From: JANRIC01 sp033765345
GTDB lineage: Bacteria > Bacteroidota > Bacteroidia > Cytophagales > Microscillaceae
Length of the DNA: 7,920 nt
NCBI GenBank assembly: GCA_033765345.1
Contig: JANRIC010000200.1
Span: forward strand, 1-7,920
Direction of reading: 5' to 3'
The notes below the pieces were generated by a model that was not told the DNA's origin, ran no database searches, and saw only the letters and a list, made by a program, of their open reading frames with translations. Positions within the stretch are counted from its first letter, which is position 1. Every line of letters begins with the position of its first letter. This document shows positions 1 to 7,121 of the stretch, piece after piece. A program made the position numbers and the translations under genes.

Positions 1-68
1 TCCTCTCTTGATGATCAATTTTGCCACGAATGCACGAATAAATGCCCTTATTCGTGCATTCGTGGCAA
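1..68. repeat. Interspersed hairpin repeat, left copy
   Basis: Bases 21-41 and 48-68 are perfect inverted complements (21-bp stem, starting TTGCCACGAATGCACG) around a 6-nt loop, ATGCCC. Together with the 20-nt left flank, bases 1-57 recur in the same orientation at 7864-7920 with one difference, which lies in the loop (T43 versus C7906). Long palindromes with a GCCACGAAT-type core are familiar as dispersed REP/MITE-like sequences in Bacteroidota; that family link is from memory and not checked. The left edge of the element lies outside the window. Confidence 0.88.
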
Positions 69-110
69 GCAATTCTTTCAAATGTTTAGTGGATAGCAAG
101 TCTAATCAAG

Positions 111-506
111 ATGTGTCACCCACAAAATTTGTCAGAGAACCACTTTTCTTTGACAGCGGATGATCTATTATTCATATATTATTCATCTTATGATGATATT
201 CATGTTATCTCAGATTTAATAAACCGTCAAGGACAAATTGATCAATGGAATTATGAAAACCCACCAGTTGCTGAAAAACTTATGCATCAACATTTGTTTG
301 ACACCCCCGAAGAGGCAAAATTAGCATCTAGCTTATTTATGAAAAGTTACCTTGACTCAGAAATAACTAAGTCTATCAGTGAAAATGAATCCATTATTTA
401 TTCAAAATGGTTTGATGAATCCAGAATTATAGGACAATATCACAAAGATGTTGTTTGGCCAGGCTTTTCTGAATATCGGAAAATGACAGGGCTTCCAAAT
501 GATTAA
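111..506 (+). CDS. Hypothetical acidic cytoplasmic protein, possibly N-terminally altered
   Basis: A 131-codon frame from ATG at 111 to TAA at 504-506. I do not recognise the family. The product is acidic and predicted mainly helical, with no signal peptide or membrane segment, so it is probably cytoplasmic. Notable stretches are TPEEAKLASSLFMKSYLDSE (65-84) and the aromatic-rich tail KWFDESRIIGQYHKD then WPGFSEYRKMTGLPND (99-131). The tail faintly resembles the P-x-F-x-x-x-x-x-x-M-G-L-P end of some TPR-type proteins, which is too weak for a call. The frame is closed upstream by TAG at 87-89, so 111 is the only ATG near the observed start. The hairpin repeat ends 42 nt upstream, and codons 4-11 lie inside a second repeated box (119-142). 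The N-terminus may therefore be repeat-derived and the gene a 3' fragment of something longer. It is AT-rich, convergent with the gene at 708-2897, and no promoter consensus is evident. Confidence 0.55.
   Translation: MCHPQNLSENHFSLTADDLLFIYYSSYDDIHVISDLINRQGQIDQWNYENPPVAEKLMHQHLFDTPEEAKLASSLFMKSYLDSEITKSISENESIIYSKWFDESRIIGQYHKDVVWPGFSEYRKMTGLPND
119..142. repeat. Inverted box, left copy (possible terminal inverted repeat)
   Basis: The 24-nt block beginning CCCACAAAATTT and ending GTCAGAGAACCA matches the reverse complement of 7782-7805 at 22 of 24 positions. It lies 50 nt to the right of the left hairpin, while its partner lies 78 nt to the left of the right hairpin, so the boxes face outward from the hairpins like the ends of a mobile element. 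It overlaps codons 3-11 of the small gene at 111-506. The match is visible in the sequence; the terminal-repeat role is inferred. Confidence 0.6.
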
Positions 507-618
507 TTTTTTCTACAATAGTATTTATTCATTTTTTGATGAAAGATAGTTGATTTGAGACAAAACACATCTCTTTCTGGTAGTATTAAAGATGTAATGC
601 TCAAATAATAAATTCGCC

Positions 619-642
619 GTGGGCTGTGTCTTCACAGCCCAC
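619..642. terminator. Strong hairpin between convergent genes, probable terminator
   Basis: GTGGGCTGTG (619-628) pairs perfectly with CACAGCCCAC (633-642) around a TCTT loop. On the + strand it is followed by TGTTTTG, a modest U-rich tail; on the minus strand the following bases are GGCGAATTT, so termination would favour + strand transcripts. It lies 113 nt after the + strand stop at 506 and 66 nt beyond the minus-strand stop at 708, as expected for a shared or + strand terminator. A dispersed palindromic repeat is the alternative reading. Confidence 0.55.
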
Positions 643-707
643 TGTTTTGAACGAACAGCATTACTTCTTACACACTACTCTCTTTCCTAATCAAGGTTAT
701 TCCTAAG

Positions 708-2897
708 CTACTTCAATATTGAAATCGTTCCATTCAAACTTTTCCATTCATCCCTCAAGGTTAAATATTTGATTGCATAAAAGTAAACACCAATCGGTAA
801 TTCCTCACCTGTTTTTGAAGTCCCATACCAGTTGATATTGATATCATCCGTTTCAAAGACCTCCACACCCCACCTATTGTAAATTTTAGTATACATCAGG
901 CGAACGCCATCGAGTTTCTTTGGTGAAAAGTAATCGTTTATCTCATCCTGATTGGGAGTAATTACATTAGGAAGTTCTATAATTATGGTGCAATCTTGTT
1001 GAGTTAATTGAATTGAGTCAATGACGGTACATTGATTTAAACTTACAGCCACCCAGTATATTCCAGATACACCCGCAGCAAATGTTGGCTCTTTAGAGCC
1101 GTCTTGCCATAGATATGTAGCATTAGGAAAAGTAGCATCCAAGACAAAAATATCATCCAAGCAGAATATCGTATCATTTCCTAAATTTACCAAAGGATTA
1201 TCTCCAAATAAAACATTTACATATTCTCTAGCTAAACATTGACCCAGGGAAATATCTACCCAATACACACCTTCTCTGGAAATTTGTAAAGAGGAAGCAG
1301 TAGAACCGTCAGACCAAAGAAAAGTGGCATCGGGTATTTTTACCTCCAAAAGTAGGGATTCAGAAGAACAAGCCGTGGTGTCATTTGGAAACACATCAAA
1401 AATACTCTTAGAAACAGTGATCTGTTTACGCACAGTATCCGTTTTACAATCTATATTTGACTGTACAACCAAGGTAACCTCATAAATTCCTGGATCGTCA
1501 AATCGGTGTATAGGATTTTCTGTTCTAGAAAGGTTGTCAAATGCCGATAGATCTCCAAAATTCCAGTAAAAACTATATGAATCATTGGTATCCAATACGG
1601 ATTGATTCGTAAAAATAAAATTCTGGTTCTTACAAGGCTCTTCTATGGTAAAATCAGCTACAATCTCAAATTGCGTACAAGGCGCGCTATTATTCCCATC
1701 AAAATCAAAATAACTTTCTATAAAATTAGGTAGCCCCAACTCCGTTGGTTTGCCTTTAAGATAGACGACATTTCGTTGATAACCTGCAGAAATACCCTTT
1801 GCATTGGGAAAATTAATCACATCTAAAGAATCCAACGAATATGGGGTATCAGGCTCTAATTGATAAGCCCTTTCTTGATTCCAACGACTGACATAAATTT
1901 TTTGATCCGGGGCTAGCTGGATTTGTCCTATGTATCCAAAGCCGTTTCCGCTTCCATCCGTAAAATCAATACTATCCAGGTTTACTCTGGAAGCAGCAAT
2001 ATCCTCAGCCGTCAAGTCAAACTGGGACAAAAAATTATAACTTTGTTGAGGGGGAATATAAAACCAAGAGGTTGTAAATAATTTTTGATTGTCCGGCGAG
2101 AAAGAGGCTGAGTAAATCGTCTCTTTCGGATAAGCCAATGGAATAGTATCAGTTACAGTAATAGAACCATATTTTTTATCAAAATCACATAAAAAAATTC
2201 CATAATCAGGTACATGAAAAGTTATTTTATCCCCTGATGGTGAGAACCTTATATGCCGTCTTCGCCCTCCTTTATCATCATGGCTAATTTTTTGAATTGT
2301 AGGACCACATACTCCATCTTTATTCAAAACGTATGAGCAAAATTCCAGGACTCCTTCTTTTTTTCTCAAAGTCACAATCCAATAACTATCCCCATCACAA
2401 TGATAAATCCCCGCTTGGCACTCGGTGCTGAAATCATTTAAAAAAATGTTTTTGTAACCGTTAACTACCTCACCCAAACCGTTATTTTTACTCATATCAA
2501 CCAAAGAGTAGGAAAAATGTGGCTGAGAATCGTTTCCGGTGGTAAAAATGTAAAACAAAGAATCACTTCCCGGCGCAGGTACACATAGAGAAGATTGCAC
2601 AGATGAAACGTCTCCTTTCAGAGACTCCCCACGCAGCATAATTTCATGATTTTTGTTCCAAACAGTTACTCCGTTGGTGTAAAAAAGTAGATTCCCACTT
2701 GTATCTGACATAGAGCTTGCCCCCTCGATACTTACAAGCGAAGATGCACGGTTAGACACAGGAGTTCCATTGTCAAATGAAATACTGACTTCGTGACCAA
2801 AAAACCAATGATTAGCCCTTTTTATTTGACAGATGGCGCTCGAAGTAAATGATATAAAACAAATTAAGAAGAAGTACCTTACCATTGAACGTAGCAT
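708..2897 (-). CDS. Secreted PKD-domain protein with T9SS type B (gliding-motility-associated) C-terminal domain
   Basis: A 729-residue secreted protein, predicted to be exported by Sec and then by the type IX secretion system. The start chosen is ATG at 2897, giving the signal peptide MLRSMVRYFFLICFISFTSS followed by AICQ (1-24). ATG at 2885 also works; ATG 2918 and GTG 2924 only lengthen the N-region. Residues 25-391 form a propeller-like domain with the family signature HWFFGHEVSISFDNG, then SDTSGNLLFYTNGVTVWN, then RFSPSGDK and SFSPDNQKLF blade-like strands. Residues 412-497 are a PKD domain (WNFGD at 445-449; HRFDDPGIYEVTL). Two Ig-like repeats follow (about 502-564 and 569-634), each with ATxLWxDGS, GxYWV and one Cys pair spaced exactly 44 residues (C510/C554, C579/C623). 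Residues 641-729 are the CHU_C/gliding-motility-associated domain: LPNVITPNQDEINDYF, KIYNRWGVEVFE, then GVYFYAIKY and GTISILK. The upstream gene ends in its own terminator, so this one is probably transcribed separately. Ligand and exact role are unknown. Confidence 0.93.
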   Translation of the reverse strand: MLRSMVRYFFLICFISFTSSAICQIKRANHWFFGHEVSISFDNGTPVSNRASSLVSIEGASSMSDTSGNLLFYTNGVTVWNKNHEIMLRGESLKGDVSSVQSSLCVPAPGSDSLFYIFTTGNDSQPHFSYSLVDMSKNNGLGEVVNGYKNIFLNDFSTECQAGIYHCDGDSYWIVTLRKKEGVLEFCSYVLNKDGVCGPTIQKISHDDKGGRRRHIRFSPSGDKITFHVPDYGIFLCDFDKKYGSITVTDTIPLAYPKETIYSASFSPDNQKLFTTSWFYIPPQQSYNFLSQFDLTAEDIAASRVNLDSIDFTDGSGNGFGYIGQIQLAPDQKIYVSRWNQERAYQLEPDTPYSLDSLDVINFPNAKGISAGYQRNVVYLKGKPTELGLPNFIESYFDFDGNNSAPCTQFEIVADFTIEEPCKNQNFIFTNQSVLDTNDSYSFYWNFGDLSAFDNLSRTENPIHRFDDPGIYEVTLVVQSNIDCKTDTVRKQITVSKSIFDVFPNDTTACSSESLLLEVKIPDATFLWSDGSTASSLQISREGVYWVDISLGQCLAREYVNVLFGDNPLVNLGNDTIFCLDDIFVLDATFPNATYLWQDGSKEPTFAAGVSGIYWVAVSLNQCTVIDSIQLTQQDCTIIIELPNVITPNQDEINDYFSPKKLDGVRLMYTKIYNRWGVEVFETDDININWYGTSKTGEELPIGVYFYAIKYLTLRDEWKSLNGTISILK

Positions 2898-2994
2898 ATT
2901 TTGAAAGATATGTATCATAAACACTATGTGGATAATAAAGCAAAATTGCTATTTTTGCTCATCAAATCAAATAGCATCGCATTACATCTAAAAT

Positions 2995-3031
2995 AAAAAG
3001 ACCGCCCACCCATAAAGTAGACGGTCTTTTT
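2995..3031 (-). terminator. Rho-independent terminator of the delta-60 repeat gene
   Basis: AAAAAGACCG (2995-3004) pairs perfectly with CGGTCTTTTT (3022-3031) across a 17-nt loop. Read on the minus strand, the stem is followed by TTTTTATTTT. It begins 20 nt beyond the TAA of the gene at 3051-6785, the expected place for its terminator. The structure is symmetrical and could act in both directions, but no + strand gene ends here. Confidence 0.85.
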
Positions 3032-3050
3032 TATAAATATTCAAAGCTTT

Positions 3051-6000
3051 TTATCTCACAACCATCACCTGCTTGGTAAGCGTTTGTGCATTTGCCTGGA
3101 AGATCATCTGATAAGTACCCGTGCTTTGACCTGCAAAACTCACTTGCGAACCGTCTTGTACAAGTCCCTCATACACCGTTTGTCCGGCTCGGTCTATGAC
3201 TTTGAGCTGTGCTTCGGTGGCATTTTTTAGGCTGATGGTCACCCAATCCGAAGTGGTATTGGGGTAGATGATCACTTCCATCAGCAGGGCATTGGACTCC
3301 GACTGTATTACGGAGAAGTTCAGCGTTGTGGCAGTGCCCACTGTACCATTTCCAAAGGCTTTGGCATAGGGAGTGACGGTCAGGCTGTATTGCCCGGGCG
3401 TGAATGCCTTTCCGATAAAGTCTTTGCCTCCGTTTAGATCGCCAAAAAGGGCATAAGGAATCGCTGTTTCTACTTTGTTTTCGCTCACTGGACCGCTCAG
3501 ATGAAAACGCACACTTCCCACAGGATAGGGTGAAGTAGTGGCTCTTACGCTGAGGTTGGCTGTGCCGATTTCGCTCAGATTGATTACTGTTCCCTGGCTA
3601 AGTGGCATCAAATCTTGGTCGGTATCGGCATTGACGAGGATTAAGTCCTGCACAGTCAGTACATTGCCAGGAACAACCTCAAAATGAATGGTACGGGTAG
3701 TACCTACATTGCCTGTGCGAGAAGCCCCGGAGTAAGGGGTAACCGAAATGCTATACTTGCCTGGTGCGAAAGCTTGCCCGAAGAAGTCTTTGCCTCCGTT
3801 TTGATCACCAAAAAGGGCATATGGGGCTACATTTTCGGTACGTGTGATATTAAGCGGTCCTGAAAGTGCAAAATAGACACTTCCTACGGAGCTTGGTAGG
3901 GTACTAGCCCGGATGCTGAAATTATTGGTACTCACCTGACCCAAATCTATGACAGCACCTTCGGTCAGGGGACTAATATCCTGATCGGTATTGGCATTGA
4001 CGAGGATGAGTTGCTGAACAGCCAGGGCATTTCCTGGGATGACGCTAAAGTTAACACTCAGGGCAGTACCCGCAGTGCCTTGAGCGGCAGCCTGGTTATA
4101 TGGCGTGGCAGTAAGGCTATATTGGCCGGGGGCGAAGGTTTGTCCGAAGAAGTCCTTGCCTCCGTTTTGATCGCCAAAGAGGGTATATGGTGCCATACTT
4201 TCGGTTTTGGAGAAGGTTTTTGCTCCACTGAGGTTAAATTTCACACTTTTGATGGCATTATTTGATCCCACAGCCCTTACACTAAGGTTGCTGGTACCGA
4301 TTTCACTCAGATTGATGACAGCACCTTCGGAAAGTGGCATAATGTCCTGATCGGTATCAGCATTGACAAGGATGAGGGAGTCCACTGAGATTACTTCGCC
4401 ACCGAAGAGGCGGGCGATGCGATTGCGACCAACGCCGTTGTAGCTAGTGAAACCACCGCCGACTACGATTTTGCCATCGGGTTGGAGGATGAGGGAAAAT
4501 ACTGCATCATAATAATCTTTTAGAGCATTAAAACCTGAGCCGGAATTAAAACCATTATCTATGCTTCCGTCAGGATTTAGACGAACTATGTTACCAGAAG
4601 GAATTCCGTCATATGTATTAAAGTATCCAGCTACAATGATTTTACCATTGGGTTGAATGGCAAAGGCTCTTACCGCAGCATCAAATCCAGCACCTGAATT
4701 AAAACTTTGGTCAATACTTCCATCATCATTCAATCGTATAATTCGATTATGTGTATCGCCCTGATAGCTTTTGAAATCTCCCCCAACCAGGATTTTTTTG
4801 TTTGGTAGTACAGCAAGAGCTTGAATATAAGGAGTTGAATCAGAAAAATCACTACTAAATCCATTATTAGGATCAAAACTAGTATCCAAGCTCCCATTGG
4901 CATGCAGTCGGATGATTCCATTACGCACCGTGCCGTTATAACTTGTAAAAAAACCACCTACTAAGATTTTGCCATCCTCGAGAGGAATAATATTTGTTAT
5001 ATCACTTGAAATATATGAACCATTTCCAAATCCTATGCCATCCCCAAATCCTGTGCCAGGGTCAAAGCTGCTATCCAGGCTACCATCAACATTTAAGCGG
5101 AGAATTCCTTTACGAGCTACACCTTTATAACTTTTAAAAAAACCTCCAATGAGGATTTTCCCATCTGATTGAATAGCAAAAGACTTAGCGCCAGGTATCC
5201 CTACCCCGCTTAACTTTTCATCAGTACCAAAACTGTCATCAAAACTACCATCGGCATTTAAACGTGCGATGCCTTTACTCATTATACCATCATAATTCGT
5301 GAATACTCCTCCCACTAGAATTTTTCCATCTTCCAAAGGGAATATACTATAGACGCTACCAGTTTGCTCAAAAAAATTGAATCCCTTTTTTGGGTCAAAA
5401 GACATGTCCAAACTACCATTTTTATTAAGGCGAGCTATCCCGACCCGAACAATGCCATTATAGCTACTAAATTGCCCTCCAACCAGGATTTTACCATCTG
5501 ACTGTGTGGCTGTACAGTATACGTAATTATTAAAACCCATCACACTGATGCCTTCATTAAAAATTTGAAGGTTTAAACTTCCATCATCTTTCAAATATGC
5601 AATGCGAGTGCGAACGATTCCATTATAACTTTTGAAATTCCCAGCAGCAAGTATTTTATCATCCTGTTGTAAGATTGTGGTATTCACCGGATAGTCAAAC
5701 CCAGACTCAGGATTAAAACTATCATCTAATGTACCATTAGAATTCAAACGTGCAATTCTACCACGAGATGTGCCATTGTAATTACTGAACCTTCCGGCAG
5801 CTAAAATTCTACCATCTGAATAGAGATTTAAGGAAGTAACCGTACTGTCAAAGCCTATACCTGGATCAAAACTTTGATCCAGACTACCGTCAATATTTAA
5901 GCGGATAATATTGTTACGTGATACACCTTGATAGCTTTTAAATTGTCCCCCTGCCAATACTTTCCCGTCTGTTTGCAAGATAAGAGTATTTACCTCTGTA

Positions 6001-6785
6001 AAGTAGCTATCACCAAATTCACCTTCTGTATTAAAGTTTTTATCCACACTACCATCAGGATTTAACCGCGCTATTTTATTGACCACAGAACCATTAAAGC
6101 TGGTAAATGAGCCACCTATAATCATCTTACCATCTGATTGTAGAACAATGGTATTTACTGAATTGCTATAAAGAGGACCACTCCCAGGATCAAAACTTTG
6201 ATCCAGACTACCATCTGAGTTTAATCGAGCTATTCCATTCTGTGCAATATTATTATAACTATAAAGTAACCCAGCTACGATAATTTTACCATCTGGCTGT
6301 ACAGCAATAGAACTTATCGAAGCATATGTATTAAAAATAAAAGTAGTATCCAAACTACCATCCGTATCTAGTCTTGTAACTCCATAAAACGAAATACCAT
6401 GAATACTCCAAAAAATTCCTCCCACTAATATTTTACCATCCGGCTGAATGGCTAAAGAATTAGCATAAGAACCTGAACTTAAAGCACTATTAAAATTCGT
6501 ATCTAAGCTACCGTCTACATTCAGTCGAATTACGGAATTACAATTTATACCATTGTAACTTGTAAAATATCCTGCAGCCAAAATTTTTCCATCCGGTTGT
6601 ACAGCAAGAGCTTGCACATCACGATCAAACCCATCTCCCATCCCAAACCCCACATCTCCCGGATTAAAACTCGGGTCATTCGTGCCTGGTGCCTGAGCAA
6701 AGAGCGAATTAGCATAAAACAAGACGACACCACAAAAAAGAATCGTCCTCAAAATCATTTTTCTAAAAAAGTGTACAGTTTTCAT
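3051..6785 (-). CDS. Secreted delta-60 repeat (beta-propeller) protein with T9SS type A sorting domain
   Basis: A 1244-residue surface or secreted protein. The start chosen is ATG at 6785, giving the signal peptide MKTVHFFRKMILRTILFCGV followed by VLFYANSLFAQ (1-31). The frame stays open to 6911, but those 42 extra codons precede a good signal peptide and look non-coding. Residues 36-796 hold 14 delta-60 units of 49-63 residues, consensus QPDGKILVGGxFTSYNGxxR then IARLNxDGSLDxSFDPGxGF. Residues 801-1165 are three tandem 122-residue modules (LILVNADTDQD ... LFGDQNGGKDFFGQxFAPG ... TPY), probably Ig-like. Residues 1166-1244 are a type A sorting domain: IIYPNTTSDWVTI, GTYQMIF, then TLTKQVMVVR. 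The usual PNPT is PNTT here. The CTD implies T9SS export and cleavage or anchoring at the cell surface. The substrate is unknown; adhesion or glycan binding is only a guess. Base composition changes sharply near 4500. A terminator follows at 2995-3031. Confidence 0.95.
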   Translation of the reverse strand: MKTVHFFRKMILRTILFCGVVLFYANSLFAQAPGTNDPSFNPGDVGFGMGDGFDRDVQALAVQPDGKILAAGYFTSYNGINCNSVIRLNVDGSLDTNFNSALSSGSYANSLAIQPDGKILVGGIFWSIHGISFYGVTRLDTDGSLDTTFIFNTYASISSIAVQPDGKIIVAGLLYSYNNIAQNGIARLNSDGSLDQSFDPGSGPLYSNSVNTIVLQSDGKMIIGGSFTSFNGSVVNKIARLNPDGSVDKNFNTEGEFGDSYFTEVNTLILQTDGKVLAGGQFKSYQGVSRNNIIRLNIDGSLDQSFDPGIGFDSTVTSLNLYSDGRILAAGRFSNYNGTSRGRIARLNSNGTLDDSFNPESGFDYPVNTTILQQDDKILAAGNFKSYNGIVRTRIAYLKDDGSLNLQIFNEGISVMGFNNYVYCTATQSDGKILVGGQFSSYNGIVRVGIARLNKNGSLDMSFDPKKGFNFFEQTGSVYSIFPLEDGKILVGGVFTNYDGIMSKGIARLNADGSFDDSFGTDEKLSGVGIPGAKSFAIQSDGKILIGGFFKSYKGVARKGILRLNVDGSLDSSFDPGTGFGDGIGFGNGSYISSDITNIIPLEDGKILVGGFFTSYNGTVRNGIIRLHANGSLDTSFDPNNGFSSDFSDSTPYIQALAVLPNKKILVGGDFKSYQGDTHNRIIRLNDDGSIDQSFNSGAGFDAAVRAFAIQPNGKIIVAGYFNTYDGIPSGNIVRLNPDGSIDNGFNSGSGFNALKDYYDAVFSLILQPDGKIVVGGGFTSYNGVGRNRIARLFGGEVISVDSLILVNADTDQDIMPLSEGAVINLSEIGTSNLSVRAVGSNNAIKSVKFNLSGAKTFSKTESMAPYTLFGDQNGGKDFFGQTFAPGQYSLTATPYNQAAAQGTAGTALSVNFSVIPGNALAVQQLILVNANTDQDISPLTEGAVIDLGQVSTNNFSIRASTLPSSVGSVYFALSGPLNITRTENVAPYALFGDQNGGKDFFGQAFAPGKYSISVTPYSGASRTGNVGTTRTIHFEVVPGNVLTVQDLILVNADTDQDLMPLSQGTVINLSEIGTANLSVRATTSPYPVGSVRFHLSGPVSENKVETAIPYALFGDLNGGKDFIGKAFTPGQYSLTVTPYAKAFGNGTVGTATTLNFSVIQSESNALLMEVIIYPNTTSDWVTISLKNATEAQLKVIDRAGQTVYEGLVQDGSQVSFAGQSTGTYQMIFQANAQTLTKQVMVVR
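3291..4385 (-). repeat. Three tandem 366-nt coding repeats (122-residue modules)
   Basis: Within the delta-60 gene, units at 4020-4385, 3654-4019 and 3291-3653 encode modules whose LILVN motifs lie exactly 122 residues apart both times. The nucleotide match is strongest over the FGDxNGGKDF segment: TTTGCCTCCGTTT recurs on the + strand near 3423, 3789 and 4155, at 366-nt spacing. The modules have diverged elsewhere (for example NNAIKSVKFNL versus PSSVGSVYFAL). The acidic NADTDQD at the module start could bind a cation, which is inference. Confidence 0.9.
4398..6680 (-). repeat. Array of 14 delta-60 coding repeats
   Basis: Fourteen degenerate units of about 150-190 nt encode the DGK-I-L-x-x-G-x-F-x-S-Y-x-G motif. 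Using residues numbered from ATG 6785, the DGK positions are at about 65, 116, 165, 218, 273, 325 (DGR), 375 (DDK), 430, 486, 541, 604, 663 (NKK), 713 (NGK) and 770. The array opens with DPSFNPG, a partial unit that could complete the last blade. Fourteen units would fit two seven-bladed propellers; this arithmetic is suggestive, not proof. Confidence 0.85.
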
Positions 6786-7121
6786 AAAAGAAATAATTAA
6801 AGGATTTATGATCAATATTGACCTCCAAAACTTCCCATAAGGAGAAGTTTTGCTTGTATCTTGGAAAATATGTATCGCAGGGAATATCAATTTTCCTTGA
6901 TTAAAATGCAAGAAAACGAATTATGGATTAGGCTGAAGGTCAAGAATGTATTTGGATACTACTATTTGATCAAGAATTGTGCAAGCTTTTTGGGGAATGG
7001 CTTGAATTAAAACTTCTCTTAGGAAAATTTATTTTCAACCCAACCCTGACATTTTCCGTAATACCCAATCATCAACCAGCTCTCATCCAAAAAATCATTT
7101 TTCCTTTATAATCCTTTGAAT
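6786..7121. other. Divergent intergenic region (336 nt)
   Basis: This gap separates the divergent starts of the delta-60 gene (minus, ATG 6785) and the barrel gene (+, ATG 7122), so it should hold both promoters. No exact Bacteroidota promoter (TTTG, about 20 nt, TAnnTTTG) is seen on either strand. The only clear structure is the hairpin at 6826-6852. A 34-codon + strand frame at 6906-7010 has no supporting evidence. The minus-strand frame open to 6911 across part of this gap is taken to be leader. Confidence 0.6.
6826..6852 (-). promoter_or_regulatory. Hairpin in the leader of the delta-60 gene
   Basis: CAAAACTTC (6826-6834) is the exact reverse complement of GAAGTTTTG (6844-6852), with a 9-nt loop that can add two further C-G pairs around a bulge. 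It lies 41-67 nt upstream of the ATG at 6785. If transcription starts beyond it, it would be part of the 5' leader and could affect stability, translation or attenuation. It lacks a U-tract and is not a convincing terminator. Confidence 0.4.

Noticed and set aside
590..600. AGATGTAATGC shared inverted with the leader near 2979-2989
   Set aside because: An 11-nt match is expected several times by chance in a window of this size.
4011..4265. 84-codon + strand open frame inside the delta-60 gene
   Set aside because: It is antisense to the strongly supported repeat modules, and its residues have no protein-like pattern.
4730..4957. 75-codon minus-strand open frame in another frame of the delta-60 array
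   Set aside because: It is a shadow frame of the repeated coding sequence; its repetitive content mirrors the delta-60 units.
6545..6800. Short open frames on both strands at the 5' end of the delta-60 gene
   Set aside because: They overlap the signal peptide and first delta-60 unit of the real gene and have no independent support.
6786..6911. 42-codon N-terminal extension of the delta-60 gene
   Set aside because: It would bury a clear Sec signal peptide behind an atypical N-region and includes the leader hairpin; ATG 6785 is preferred.
6906..7010. 34-codon + strand frame (starts MQENELWIRLK) in the divergent gap
   Set aside because: It is too short to judge, with no signal peptide, motif or promoter, and chance frames of this length are common.
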